DNA of 33,449 nt from Thiotrichaceae bacterium (GCA_011391085.1 JAABRD010000058.1:1-33449); one strand, 5' to 3'; positions 22,073-28,903 are shown, counted from the stretch's first letter. Notes: generated from the letters alone by a model not told the origin. Numbers and translations are program-made.

Positions 22073-22353
22073 TAGAAAACCTCTCGCTGTTCCAGTGGCA
22101 ATTCCTGACGGCCTTCCGCCATGAAATCATCAGACAAACTGACCAACAACTCAAAGGCTTTGGATAAACCCTCCCCAGATTTTTCAGGGGCTACAAATTC
22201 AGGGAGTCTGGGCGATTCAAGAAGATGAGAAACCGTTGACCGTTTCTCACACTGCGTTTTGAACTTTACAAATTCAATGAAATTCAGCACTTCACGCGCC
22301 GCGGACTCTGGCAACAGGTTGACTTGTGTTACGATTTCATTAGTGAGGGTCAT
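22072..22353 (-). CDS. VapB-type antitoxin (DUF2281-like)
   Basis: 93 residues from the ATG at 22353. The N-terminus MTLTNEIVTQVNLLPESAAREVLNFIEFVK fits DUF2281-type helical antitoxins. The C-terminus DDFMAEGRQELPLEQREVF is the common VapB tail (DFMAxGRxxPPLExRE). The start at 22353 has AAGGA about 9 bases upstream on the minus strand; a longer reading upstream runs into the GC palindrome and is rejected. Coupled to the vapC by TAATG. The fusion-like layout (helical head, separate toxin-wrapping tail) is usual for this group. Confidence 0.82.
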   Translation of the reverse strand: MTLTNEIVTQVNLLPESAAREVLNFIEFVKFKTQCEKRSTVSHLLESPRLPEFVAPEKSGEGLSKAFELLVSLSDDFMAEGRQELPLEQREVF

Positions 22354-22377
22354 AATGATTTTTCCTTGACAGTGAGT

Positions 22378-22519
22378 TATATAGTAATATTCCTCATCAC
22401 TTGTACCCCCCCCAGCCCCCCCGTACACGGGGGGGAGTCAGCCGCGGCGCGGTGGGAGTCACCCCCCCGCGTGCGGGGGGGCTGGGGGGGGTACAAATGA
22501 GAAAGAATATTACTATATA
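22378..22519. mobile_element. GC-rich palindromic MITE-like element
   Basis: 142 bp. The outer arms TATATAGTAATATT (22378-22391) and its exact complement (22506-22519) enclose inner arms of 21 bp, also exact (22403-22423 and 22474-22494), made of GTAC, eight C, AG, seven C, G. The centre has two further small hairpins around GGGGAGTCAGCCGCGG. The inner right arm is identical to 119-139 at the window start, where the centre is expanded into tandem repeats. No ORF is carried. It lies just upstream of the vapBC pair. Confidence 0.85.
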
Positions 22520-22537
22520 TGGTGAGTATGAAATCTC

Positions 22538-22567
22538 TTGACCTCAAGGTAGAGGTTGGGGGATAAT
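22538..22567 (+). promoter_or_regulatory. Candidate sigma-70 promoter
   Basis: TTGACC (22538-22543), 18-bp spacer, GATAAT (22562-22567). It would give a leader of about 95 bases before the HTH antitoxin gene at 22671. Spacing and both boxes are acceptable, but one match of this quality can occur by chance in AT-rich DNA. Confidence 0.4.
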
Positions 22568-22670
22568 ACAAGTTATCTATAAAGATTGTCAAGACCAAGG
22601 GACTAAATAGATAAAAACTTTGCCAACCGGCGGTATCAAGATTTAATCAACCGATTGAGGAAATAATATT

Positions 22671-22955
22671 ATGGGTATCCAATCCACTGGCAATGTCTTC
22701 TTGGATTTGGGTTTCTCCCCTGCGGAATCCCAAACGTTACTTATCAAATCACAATTGATGCACACCATTAAGCGTTTCCTCGAAGACAAACAATTGTCGC
22801 TTCCCGAGGCAGCCAAATTGATGGCGGTGTCCAAGACGGGTCTGCGTTACATTGTACAAGGTAAAATTAATCAAGTCACACTGGAGGAATTGATAGGAAT
22901 ATTGGTTCAGGCGGGGTTAAATGTGAAGGTTTCGGTGACGGGCTTAAATTCTTAG
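22671..22955 (+). CDS. HigA-type XRE antitoxin-like regulator
   Basis: 94 residues. NVFLDLGFSPAESQTLLIKSQLM is the standard opening of the short XRE antitoxin group (VFxDLGFSPEEAxNLKxRSxLM). The HTH follows (LSLPEAAKLMAVSKTGLRYIVQGK, about 42-66) and the end is LEELIGILVQAGLNVKVSV. GAGGAAAT precedes the ATG. Such genes normally follow a RelE/HigB toxin, but none is found upstream, where the palindrome lies. The downstream 61-residue gene begins 9 bp after the stop. Probably an orphan or rewired antitoxin that still binds DNA. Confidence 0.85.
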   Translation: MGIQSTGNVFLDLGFSPAESQTLLIKSQLMHTIKRFLEDKQLSLPEAAKLMAVSKTGLRYIVQGKINQVTLEELIGILVQAGLNVKVSVTGLNS

Positions 22956-22964
22956 GAGAACACG

Positions 22965-23150
22965 ATGATGAATGAGGAACCCACTCTCACTCGAATCCGC
23001 AAAGCACGACAACGGATTTCGGCCACTTGGGGACACGATCCCTATAAATTGGTAGAACATTATATACAGTATCAGAAACAGTATCAGGACCGCCTGATTC
23101 CCAAAGACCAGCCTGCCCATTCAGCGACACCAGTTAAACTAACAGAATAG
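22965..23150 (+). CDS. Small conserved-looking protein after the HTH gene
   Basis: 61 residues, soluble: TLTRIRKARQRISATWGHDPYKLVEHYIQYQKQY. This resembles small proteins of the pattern (V/I)xxIRxAR-x-D(P/L)-xLxxxY often found beside toxin-antitoxin genes, whose function is unknown. AGGAGA lies 7 bp before the ATG. Separated by 9 bp from the HTH gene, so in the same transcript. The tail (DQPAHSATPVKLTE) looks disordered. It may be the small antitoxin-associated partner; no toxin motif is seen. Confidence 0.65.
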   Translation: MMNEEPTLTRIRKARQRISATWGHDPYKLVEHYIQYQKQYQDRLIPKDQPAHSATPVKLTE

Positions 23151-23156
23151 GCTGAT

Positions 23157-23221
23157 TGGTGTGAACGCGCCAGCGTCCCGTTCCAGCAACGCTGGCGTGT
23201 TGCCCACGGCAACGAGACAAA
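23157..23221. repeat. Half copy of the TCTCGTTCCC palindromic family
   Basis: GCGTCCCGTTCCAGCAACGC, then TGGCGTGTTGCCCACGGC and AACGAGACA, line up with 18207-18276 with few changes. The left half of the palindrome is missing. It ends exactly where the headless XRE fragment begins (23222), so its arrival or recombination probably removed the front of that gene. Confidence 0.65.
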
Positions 23222-23371
23222 AATGAAAATTTTTACGTCCATTCAGCAAAGGAAATGGCGCAAGAGTTGGAAACCTCGCGGCTTCTCATTGAACAACAAC
23301 AGAGAGAAATTGAGTTGTTAAGGGAACAGGTGGGGCAGTTGAAAGAAATTATTGAGTTGATGAAAAAATAG
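23222..23371 (+). pseudogene. Headless XRE/coiled-coil regulator (copy 3)
   Basis: Fifty codons in one frame encode NENFYVHSAKEMAQELETSR, then a helix ending VGQLKEIIELMKK and a stop. This matches the C-terminal half of the XRE genes at 21187 and 24172 almost residue for residue. The helix-turn-helix half and start codon are absent, replaced by repeat sequence. The close similarity at DNA level means a recent duplication. The residual coiled coil, if translated, could pair with the intact copies, but no start codon is evident before Met residues inside. Confidence 0.85.
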
Positions 23372-23418
23372 ATTGATATGGTATAAGTACTGAAGCAGAA
23401 ATTTTCTCGTATTTTGTT

Positions 23419-23460
23419 TCGCCCCTCTCCCTCTGGGAGAGGGGTCGGGGGTGAGGGAAA
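23419..23460. repeat. CCCTCACCCCCGG hairpin repeat (inverted copy)
   Basis: CGCCCCTCTCCCTCTGGGAG, then AGGGGTCGGGGGTGAGGG: the complement of the repeat at 33345-33430. CCCCTCTCCC pairs with GGGAGAGGGG around a TCT core. The flanks AGTACTGAAGCAGAAATTTT (23386) and AATTACTGCTTCAGTACTTA (23470) form a wider inverted repeat of about 13 bp (GTACTGAAGCAG), so the hairpin sits inside a larger palindrome (about 23385-23490). Confidence 0.75.
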
Positions 23461-23522
23461 ATACCGCAAAATTACTGCTTCAGTACTTATGTCTCAGCAC
23501 CGCCTAGATTCTCTCATCAATT

Positions 23523-23539
23523 GGTGCGTGGGACGCACC
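23523..23539. repeat. GGTGCGT-GGG-ACGCACC hairpin
   Basis: Exact 7-bp arms with a three-base loop, about 10 bp before the ribosome-binding site of the Uma2 gene. Small hairpins of this wording are interspersed in many bacterial genomes. Its position before the gene means it would lie in the 5' leader; any effect on translation is untested. Confidence 0.55.
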
Positions 23540-23558
23540 CTACTTTGGAGGTAACATT

Positions 23559-24101
23559 ATGACACTACTTGAAATTGAAGAAAATCCCGTGGAGGAGGAT
23601 ATTGATATGGGTTCCGCCAATCATGCGTTAGTACAAACACGTCTTATCAGAACCTTGCCAGAGGATAAATTTACCATTGCAACAGAATTAAGTCTGGATA
23701 TGTCCTCCCCAGAACGTCAAAACATTTTGGCTAACTGTAAAATCAGTGCCAAACATGAATTGAAGCCTGATATTGTCCTGTATTATGCCCAAGACTTTGA
23801 TTACATCGATCCTGCGGAAGACGTTGATATGGTAAGAGTGGAGAAGGTGCCATTACTTTGTATTGAAGTAGTCTCCCCCTCACAAACCAGTGGACTTATT
23901 TTGGCCAAACTGAGGGCTTACTTTGCTATGGGGGCGAAATCGTGTTGGTATGTGGAGCCTAACTTGAAGTTGGTGAAAGTGTTTTCTTCACCAAAACAAT
24001 CAGAACCATTTTTTGAGAAAGATGAATTGATTGATCGAGTGTTAGATATTCGCCTGCCGTTGAACAAAATTTTTGCGAAAAGAAATCTCTCTTTAAATTA
24101 G
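23559..24101 (+). CDS. Uma2-family (DUF820) restriction-endonuclease-like protein
   Basis: 180 residues. The PD-(D/E)XK-like core is visible: Asp in ELKPDIVLYYAQD, then PLLCIEVVSPSQTSGLILAKL with the Glu of IEVVSPS, then AYFAMGAKSCWYVEPNLKLVKVF. These are diagnostic of the Uma2/DUF820 family, abundant in cyanobacteria and large sulfur bacteria, of unsettled biological role; many are nuclease-fold proteins linked to mobile DNA. The usual K of the xExK motif is not in its standard place, so catalysis is uncertain. Strong GGAGGT 8 bp before the ATG. It stands alone among repeats and XRE copies. Confidence 0.85.
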   Translation: MTLLEIEENPVEEDIDMGSANHALVQTRLIRTLPEDKFTIATELSLDMSSPERQNILANCKISAKHELKPDIVLYYAQDFDYIDPAEDVDMVRVEKVPLLCIEVVSPSQTSGLILAKLRAYFAMGAKSCWYVEPNLKLVKVFSSPKQSEPFFEKDELIDRVLDIRLPLNKIFAKRNLSLN

Positions 24102-24105
24102 TTAT

Positions 24106-24140
24106 GTAGGGGGGCAACAGGCTTATCGTTGCCCACCCTA
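24106..24140. repeat. GGGCAAC-GTTGCCC hairpin repeat
   Basis: GGGGGGCAACAGGCTTATCG is followed by TTGCCCACCC. The arms GGGCAAC and GTTGCCC are exact. Same unit as 20564-20590 and related to the longer GGGCAACC arms at 28747-28817. It follows the Uma2 stop and could serve as a weak transcript end. Confidence 0.55.
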
Positions 24141-24171
24141 TATGAACTATGCCCAACCTCGATTTTTGTAT

Positions 24172-24564
24172 ATGCGACTTCACAAACAGCTTGTCAAGAT
24201 CCGGCACCAAAAAGGTTTAAAGCAAAAAGAGATGGCTAAGAAAATCAATATGACGACCGATGGCTATGCGAAACTTGAACGGGGTGAACGACAGTTAAAA
24301 ATTCCTCGATTAGAACAAATCGCGGCCGCATTGGAAATGGAACTCAAAGATTTTTTAGAGGTGGATGAAAACATGGTACTCAATGCGTCGTTTCATCATG
24401 TCGAAACTTGTCAACATCAAAATTTTTATCTCAATCCAGCAACAGAGATGATACCTGAATTGGAAATCTTGCGACTTACCGTTGAACAACAACAAAGAGA
24501 AATTGAATTGTTAACGGAACAGGTGGGGCAGTTGAAGGAAATTATTGAGTTGATGAAGAAGTAG
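24172..24564 (+). CDS. XRE-family HTH regulator with C-terminal coiled coil (copy 2)
   Basis: 130 residues, a paralogue of 21187-21579 throughout: helix-turn-helix (IRHQKGLKQKEMAKKI, then GYAKLERGERQLKIPRLEQ), linker NASFHHVETCQHQNFY, and a leucine-patterned end helix (EQQQREIELLTEQVGQL). The start at 24172 (MRLHKQ) matches copy 1; the upstream ATG at 24142 lies in repeat-like sequence. No ribosome-binding site is strong. The HTH halves differ more than the coiled coils, which suggests different DNA sites but possible hetero-pairing. Function unknown. Confidence 0.85.
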   Translation: MRLHKQLVKIRHQKGLKQKEMAKKINMTTDGYAKLERGERQLKIPRLEQIAAALEMELKDFLEVDENMVLNASFHHVETCQHQNFYLNPATEMIPELEILRLTVEQQQREIELLTEQVGQLKEIIELMKK

Positions 24565-24692
24565 GGTATGTCCTACGCACCATCTTGGTACTAATACAAT
24601 TTTCCCAAAAATGGACTTGCGTCATTCTATGAACCAAGTTATCCTAATAGTATAGAACCATTCCAGTCTCTCTCAATCGGAGGAAAATATTT

Positions 24693-24944
24693 ATGCACAC
24701 CGTCAAGTTAAATTCTCGCGCTGACGGCGAAGGCTGTTTACATTTAAAAGTACCAGTCGCACTGCCAAACACGGAAATCCAAGTGACCTTGATACTTCAG
24801 CCAATTCTCCCGGCCTCTGCCAAGCCCACTCCAGAAGAATTGGGTTGGAGTCCCGGTTTTTTTGAGGAAACCTTTGGCGTCTGGGAAGGAGAACTCGAAC
24901 GTGAATCCCAAGGTGAATATGAACAACGGAAGCAATCACTATGA
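24693..24944 (+). CDS. VapB-like antitoxin of a broken pair
   Basis: 83 residues. LHLKVPVALPNTEIQVTLIL forms the N-terminal beta element, and TPEELGWSPGFFEETFGVWEGE is the common tail pattern of this antitoxin group (PEELGWPPGFFExTFG). The ATG follows GGAGGAAA at good distance. The stop overlaps the start of a vapC remnant (ATGA at 24941-24944), so this was once a normal two-gene operon. With the toxin destroyed it is an orphan antitoxin that may still cross-neutralise or repress. Confidence 0.8.
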   Translation: MHTVKLNSRADGEGCLHLKVPVALPNTEIQVTLILQPILPASAKPTPEELGWSPGFFEETFGVWEGELERESQGEYEQRKQSL

Positions 24945-25012
24945 TGAATGACTTCTTGCTGGACACCAATGTCTGTATCGGCTATCTGAAAGGTCATGTC
25001 GCTATTTGCTAA
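24941..25012 (+). pseudogene. VapC remnant, N-terminal 23 residues only
   Basis: MMNDFLLDTNVCIGYLKGHV is the unmistakable start of a PIN toxin (first acidic Asp in LLDTN). It runs into a TAA at 25010-25012 after IC. Nothing of the remaining ~110 residues is found before the response regulator at 25050. The break point lies near 24998 (after LKGH). A deletion joined the toxin start to the front of the next gene's leader. Confidence 0.85.
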
Positions 25013-25049
25013 TCATTGTTCTCATACTTCTAACTACGGATAACCAACC

Positions 25050-25853
25050 ATGAATGACGTAATCGATCTAACCAATGCCAAAGTCCTAATGGTGGACGAC
25101 ACTCCCGCTAACATTGATGTGTTGCGCAAAGTATTGTCCCCAGAAGGTTATAAACTCTCCTTTGCTAACAGTGGCGAAAAGGCCATACAATTGGCCACTC
25201 GTACTTTGCCTGACCTCATCCTCCTAGACGTGATGATGCCACCTGGCATAGACGGCTTTGAAACTTGTCGCCGTCTCAAACAGCAAGAAACCACCTGCGA
25301 CATCCCCATTATTTTTATCACTGCGAAAACTGATATGGATGATTTGGTAGAAGGTTTTCGCATCGGCGCCGTGGATTACATTACCAAACCTTTTAAACAA
25401 GAAGAAGTCTGTGTACGAGTGCAAACTCATGTGCGCACACGCCTCCTCATTGTCCAACGTGACAACTTAATTGGCAACCTTCGCGCCAGTGAAGAACGCT
25501 TTCATCTCCTTTCCTCCTGGTCCTCCGTGGGCATTTTTCAAACGGATCCTCAAGGCAATATCCTGTATACCAATCATCCTTGGCAAAACTTGTTTGGTTT
25601 GACTGTCGAACAAGCCCACGGCCACAATTGGTTACAAATGGTACATCCAGAAGATCGAGACAGGGTGCAACAACTTTGGAATGCAACGATGCAAACTTGC
25701 GAGGAATTTACGACAACCTTTCGTATCCAAACGTCTCCGGATGGTTTTCACAAGGTACAAATTCGTGCTACCGCTATTTATCGTAGCGAGAAACAAGTGG
25801 AAGGATTTGTGGGAATCGTGACGCAGGTAGTGGATAGTGGTTTTAGTGGATAG
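25050..25853 (+). CDS. Response regulator REC-PAS, truncated at a repeat
   Basis: 267 residues. The receiver spans about 10-125: VDDTPANI, phospho-acceptor Asp in LILLDVMMPPGIDGFE (an extra Pro), Thr in FITAKT and Lys in YITKPF. A short coiled linker (about 128-150) leads to a PAS domain (about 148-262: FQTDPQGNILYTNHPWQNLF, HPEDRDRVQQLW). The last residues VVDSGFSG are encoded by a GTGGATA/GTGGTTTTA repeat. In this architecture an output domain (histidine kinase or GGDEF) normally follows, so the protein is probably truncated. It may still bind phosphate and signal through PAS. No clear ribosome-binding site. Confidence 0.85.
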   Translation: MNDVIDLTNAKVLMVDDTPANIDVLRKVLSPEGYKLSFANSGEKAIQLATRTLPDLILLDVMMPPGIDGFETCRRLKQQETTCDIPIIFITAKTDMDDLVEGFRIGAVDYITKPFKQEEVCVRVQTHVRTRLLIVQRDNLIGNLRASEERFHLLSSWSSVGIFQTDPQGNILYTNHPWQNLFGLTVEQAHGHNWLQMVHPEDRDRVQQLWNATMQTCEEFTTTFRIQTSPDGFHKVQIRATAIYRSEKQVEGFVGIVTQVVDSGFSG

Positions 25854-25931
25854 TGGACTTTAGTGGACTTTAGTGGATAGTGGATAGTGGACTTTAGTGG
25901 ATAGTGGACTTTAGTGGATAGTGGATAGTTG
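25826..25931. repeat. Heptamer array (GTGGATA/GTGGACTTTA) at the 3' end of the REC-PAS gene
   Basis: GTAGTGGATAGTGG, TTTTAGTGGATAGTGG and ACTTTAGTGG units alternate without interruption. The gene's stop codon (TAG at 25851-25853) is itself part of a GTGGATAG unit. Same family as the arrays of the pil-chp gaps 8-20 kb away. Confidence 0.88.
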
Positions 25932-26347
25932 AAGAGTGAATGGCAGATATGACTTTTTAAAGAAGGTTAAGTAGCATCAGTAAATTTTTATCTTTCGCTA
26001 GTTGACATTTTATTTGATTGTTATATCATGTTTAGAAACTTGACAGGTTTCAAAAAATAGTCAAACCGATGCAAGATTTCACGGCGTTGTTTGATATGTT
26101 GGGAATGGTATTGCCTGTCAGGTAAGTTTGTGTTTATAAATTTGTCTAATCGTTTAGATTAAAAAGACTTATTCCATCCAGAAGTCCTTCGCTGTGCTTT
26201 GCCAAGTCATAAAGCTACGCTTTGGACTCCTGGATTCAGGTTAACTTTGGAGGAGATTATTATGATGACATAACTAAAAAACACGCGACTTTACGTCACT
26301 TCACTATTCATTTACCTAACCTTAACATTGAGGAACTATAAACTCGC
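25932..26347. other. Intergenic stretch before the TauE gene
   Basis: About 415 bp without a gene I can support. It holds a promoter candidate (26002-26029), a hairpin of the CCAAAGCGTAGCTTTG family in inverted form (GTCCTTCGCTGTGCTTTG at 26188 pairing with CAAAGCTACGCTTTGGAC-like sequence ending 26229), and a three-codon frame ATG ATG ACA TAA at 26262-26273 behind a perfect GGAGGAG (26249-26255). That last looks like the start of a lost gene. Confidence 0.5.
26002..26029 (+). promoter_or_regulatory. Candidate sigma-70 promoter upstream of the TauE/Usp operon
   Basis: TTGACA (26002-26007), 16-bp spacer, TATCAT (26024-26029). A perfect -35 and a fair -10. The leader to the permease ATG would be about 310 bases, long enough to include the hairpin at 26188-26233. 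Alternatively it once served the lost gene near 26262. Confidence 0.45.
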
Positions 26348-27322
26348 ATGAAGCAATTTTACCAATCTAAATTCTTCATTTTCTGTCTCGTTACTTTGGC
26401 AGGGTTGACACTGACCACTGCCGCATTGGCAACAACAGAACCTACTACGACTGCCGTCATCACCACCACTAGCAGTATTCCTTGGTGGGGATGGCCACTG
26501 ATGTTATTTGTCGTCTGCTTCTTCTTAGGCATTGTTGCCGTTCTCGGTGGTGTCGGAGGAGGCGTATTATTTGTGCCCATCGTCGGTGGCTTCTTCCCCT
26601 TCCATTTAGACTTTGTGCGCGGCGCCGGCCTGTTAGTCGCCTTGTCAGGCGCACTGGCTGCAGGACCTGGACTCTTACGCAGTGGCATGGCCAATCTCCG
26701 TCTCGCCTTACCCATGGCATTGATTGCTTCCTCTTCCGCGATTGTGGGTGCCATGATCGGACTGGCCTTACCTACCAATGTCATCCAAACCTCTTTGGGA
26801 CTGACTATTTTAGCTATCGTCCTACTAATGTGGATGGCTAAAAAATCAGAGTATCCGCACGTTCCCAATGCGGACGCCCTCTCTACAGCCCTGCGGATTC
26901 ATGGCATTTACCATGAACAATCCTCTGGCAAAGATGTTGACTGGAGAGTACACCGTACCAAAATGGGCATGGTCTTGTTCACAGGCATTGGTGTACTCGC
27001 AGGTATGTTTGGACTGGGCGCAGGGTGGGCTAATGTGCCGGTCTTAAACCTCCTCATGGGCGCCCCTCTCAAGGTGTCCGTCTCGACCAGTAAATTTCTC
27101 TTATCCATCGTTGACACTTCCGCGGCTTGGGTCTATCTTAACCAAGGTGCAGTGATTGCGATGATTACGGTGCCTTCCATTATCGGCATCATGCTAGGGT
27201 CATTGGTCGGTGTCGCCCTACTTAAAAAAACGGATGCTTCTATCGTCCGCAAGGTCGTCATTATCATACTATCGTTGGCAGGTACACGGGCCTTATTGAA
27301 AGGTCTAGGCATTTGGAATTAA
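26348..27322 (+). CDS. TauE/SafE-family membrane permease
   Basis: 324 residues, inner membrane. An N-terminal hydrophobic segment with a cleavable-looking end (TLTTAALATTEP) is followed by about eight membrane helices in two similar halves, each opened by a Gly-rich motif: VLGGVGGGVLFVPIV (about 65-79) and MFGLGAGWANVPVLNLLMG (about 220-238). A hydrophilic stretch (about 165-200) separates the halves. TauE/SafE proteins export sulfite, sulfoacetate or other small sulfur-containing anions; the substrate here is not readable. In a sulfur oxidiser sulfite export is plausible. It leads a three-gene operon; the next ATG is 17 bp away. Confidence 0.9.
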   Translation: MKQFYQSKFFIFCLVTLAGLTLTTAALATTEPTTTAVITTTSSIPWWGWPLMLFVVCFFLGIVAVLGGVGGGVLFVPIVGGFFPFHLDFVRGAGLLVALSGALAAGPGLLRSGMANLRLALPMALIASSSAIVGAMIGLALPTNVIQTSLGLTILAIVLLMWMAKKSEYPHVPNADALSTALRIHGIYHEQSSGKDVDWRVHRTKMGMVLFTGIGVLAGMFGLGAGWANVPVLNLLMGAPLKVSVSTSKFLLSIVDTSAAWVYLNQGAVIAMITVPSIIGIMLGSLVGVALLKKTDASIVRKVVIIILSLAGTRALLKGLGIWN

Positions 27323-27338
27323 CCTGAGGAGAACCATT

Positions 27339-27758
27339 ATGGAAAAACCACAATACGAAAAAACCACTGAAGAACAACGCGCTTATGCCATCATCCTCGA
27401 TTGGGGCATGAAACTGGGCTTTGTACTACTCCTAATCACCTTTGCGGTGTATATGTTAGGGCTGGTACCAGCCCACGTCCCCGTAGAACAACTGCCTTAC
27501 TACTGGGCTATGCCAGCGAAGGAATATTTACATGCGGCCAATGTTCCTCATGGTTGGGGCTGGTTAAGTTTGACCGGTCAAGGCGACTTCATGAACTTCA
27601 TTGGTATCGCCTTTCTAGCAGGTGTCACCATCCCCTGTTACATCCGCATTTTGCCGATATTGTTGAAAAACAAAGACACCGTGTACAGCATCATTGCGGT
27701 TCTGGAAATTGTAGTATTAGTACTGGCTGCTTCTGGCATTTTGGTAAGCGGTCATTAA
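27339..27758 (+). CDS. Small membrane protein (DUF1634-like) with the TauE permease
   Basis: 139 residues with three predicted membrane helices: LGFVLLLITFAVYMLGLV (about 27-44), FMNFIGIAFLAGVTIPCYI (about 85-103) and IIAVLEIVVLVLAASGILV (about 117-135). DUF1634 proteins are three-helix membrane proteins commonly encoded beside TauE/SafE permeases, and this fits in size, topology and position; the family name is tentative. GAGGAG lies 9 bp before the ATG. A subunit or regulator of the permease is the natural guess. Confidence 0.7.
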   Translation: MEKPQYEKTTEEQRAYAIILDWGMKLGFVLLLITFAVYMLGLVPAHVPVEQLPYYWAMPAKEYLHAANVPHGWGWLSLTGQGDFMNFIGIAFLAGVTIPCYIRILPILLKNKDTVYSIIAVLEIVVLVLAASGILVSGH

Positions 27759-27777
27759 CGACAAGGAGATTCTAACA

Positions 27778-28623
27778 ATGACAACTCAACTTTCTCCCGT
27801 AGGACGTTTTGAACGGATTCTACTGGCTATCGATGGTTCCGAATTTAGTGCTGGTGCAGTGCGCGAAGCCATTGCGTTAGCCAGCAAATGTGAAGCACGC
27901 TTGTATGTCATGGGGGTCGTGTTGACCAATCCTGAATACGAAACATTTGCACCGCAACTGGTCGAAAAAGCGGAAAAGGAAACCATGGAACATCTCTTGG
28001 CTGTCAAAGCCTCTGCCACTCAAGCAAAGGTAGAATGTGAAACTATCTTGCGGCATGGTCAAGATGTTTACCGTGAAATCGTGGAAGAAGCAGAAGAAAA
28101 CAGTATGGACATTATTGTCATTGGACGACGTGGTAAAACTGGACTGATGCGCGTAATGATGGGCAGTGTCACTGCCAAAGTCATCGGTCATAGCCACTGT
28201 GCGGTTCTCGTCGTACCGCGAGTGGCCCAGGTAGCGAGTAACAACATTTTGTTGGCTACCGATGGTTCACGTTATAGCGATGCGGCGGCCGCTTCCGCAG
28301 GGAGTTTGGCGAAACAACTGCAATTATCGGTGAAGGTGTTATCTGTGGTTCACCCGGCCCATACGAATGGTCGTCGTAATGAAGGTGAACAGGCCGCGAA
28401 ACGAGTGGGTGACTTTCTCACTCAAATGGGTGTCAACACCACCGCCGAAGTCGTCATTGGCAGACCTGCTGAGACGATTGTCGAACAGGCTAACAAGAAC
28501 CAAAGTGGTCTGATTGTGGTAGGCACTCATGGTCGCACAGGGCTAGAAAAATTGTTAGTCGGCAGTGTGTCAGAACGAGTCATTGGCCTGGCACAGGGTG
28601 CAGTGATGGTGGTGCGCGGATAG
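27778..28623 (+). CDS. Tandem-domain universal stress protein
   Basis: 281 residues, two UspA domains (about 9-148 and 153-281). Each has the ATP-binding pattern G-2x-G-9x-G(S/T): GRRGKTGLMRVMMGS at 116 and GTHGRTGLEKLLVGS at 249. It is therefore probably an ATP-binding Usp in both halves, cytoplasmic. AAGGAG lies 9 bp before the ATG, 19 bp after the membrane gene, so the three form one operon. Usp domains next to permeases often act as regulatory partners. What stress or ligand it answers to is unknown. Confidence 0.93.
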   Translation: MTTQLSPVGRFERILLAIDGSEFSAGAVREAIALASKCEARLYVMGVVLTNPEYETFAPQLVEKAEKETMEHLLAVKASATQAKVECETILRHGQDVYREIVEEAEENSMDIIVIGRRGKTGLMRVMMGSVTAKVIGHSHCAVLVVPRVAQVASNNILLATDGSRYSDAAAASAGSLAKQLQLSVKVLSVVHPAHTNGRRNEGEQAAKRVGDFLTQMGVNTTAEVVIGRPAETIVEQANKNQSGLIVVGTHGRTGLEKLLVGSVSERVIGLAQGAVMVVRG

Positions 28624-28635
28624 CCAAAAGAGGGT

Positions 28636-28693
28636 TCTCAGGCGTCCAAAGCGTAGCTTTGTGCGTGACCTGGCAAAGCTACGCCTTGGACGA
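28636..28693. repeat. Long hairpin GTCCAAAGCGTAGCTTTG
   Basis: GCGTCCAAAGCGTAGCTTTG (28639-28658) pairs with CAAAGCTACGCCTTGGACG (28674-28692) with one or two mismatches and a loop of about 15. It follows the usp stop at once, so it may end or stabilise the operon transcript. Same family as 21593 and 26188-26233. Confidence 0.7.
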
Positions 28694-28718
28694 ATGGGGA
28701 TTACATCAAGAACGAATG

Positions 28719-28835
28719 GGGTGCAATCTGGATGATCTTCTTGGTAGGGGCAACCCCCGTGGTTGCCCTCTGTGGGTGAGAGTCGCCACCACTGCGGGCA
28801 ACCACAAGGGTTGCCCCCCACATTGCATCACTACC
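28719..28835. repeat. Composite element: GGGCAACC palindrome with a MITE-type right end
   Basis: GGGGCAACCCCCGTGGTTG (from 28747) is repeated inverted at 28796-28817 with two mismatches in 22. To its right, ATTGCATCACTACC (28822-28835) is the terminal sequence of the elements at 2750 and 19318. To its left GGTGCAATCTGG (28721) resembles the inner part of their other end. It looks like a damaged member of the same family with a different core. No target duplication is visible. 28836-28903 is AT-rich with ATTCTCC heptads. Confidence 0.6.
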
Positions 28836-28903
28836 CACAGTTCAAACACTTTACCCAAATTTTATCACTCCCGTTTTTTCATTCTCCATTCTCCATTAAA
28901 TTT

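Noticed and set aside
22354-22428. N-terminal extension of the VapB at 22072-22353
   Set aside because: The extension is translated from the GC palindrome (YGGAGGG...) and a good ribosome-binding site supports 22353.
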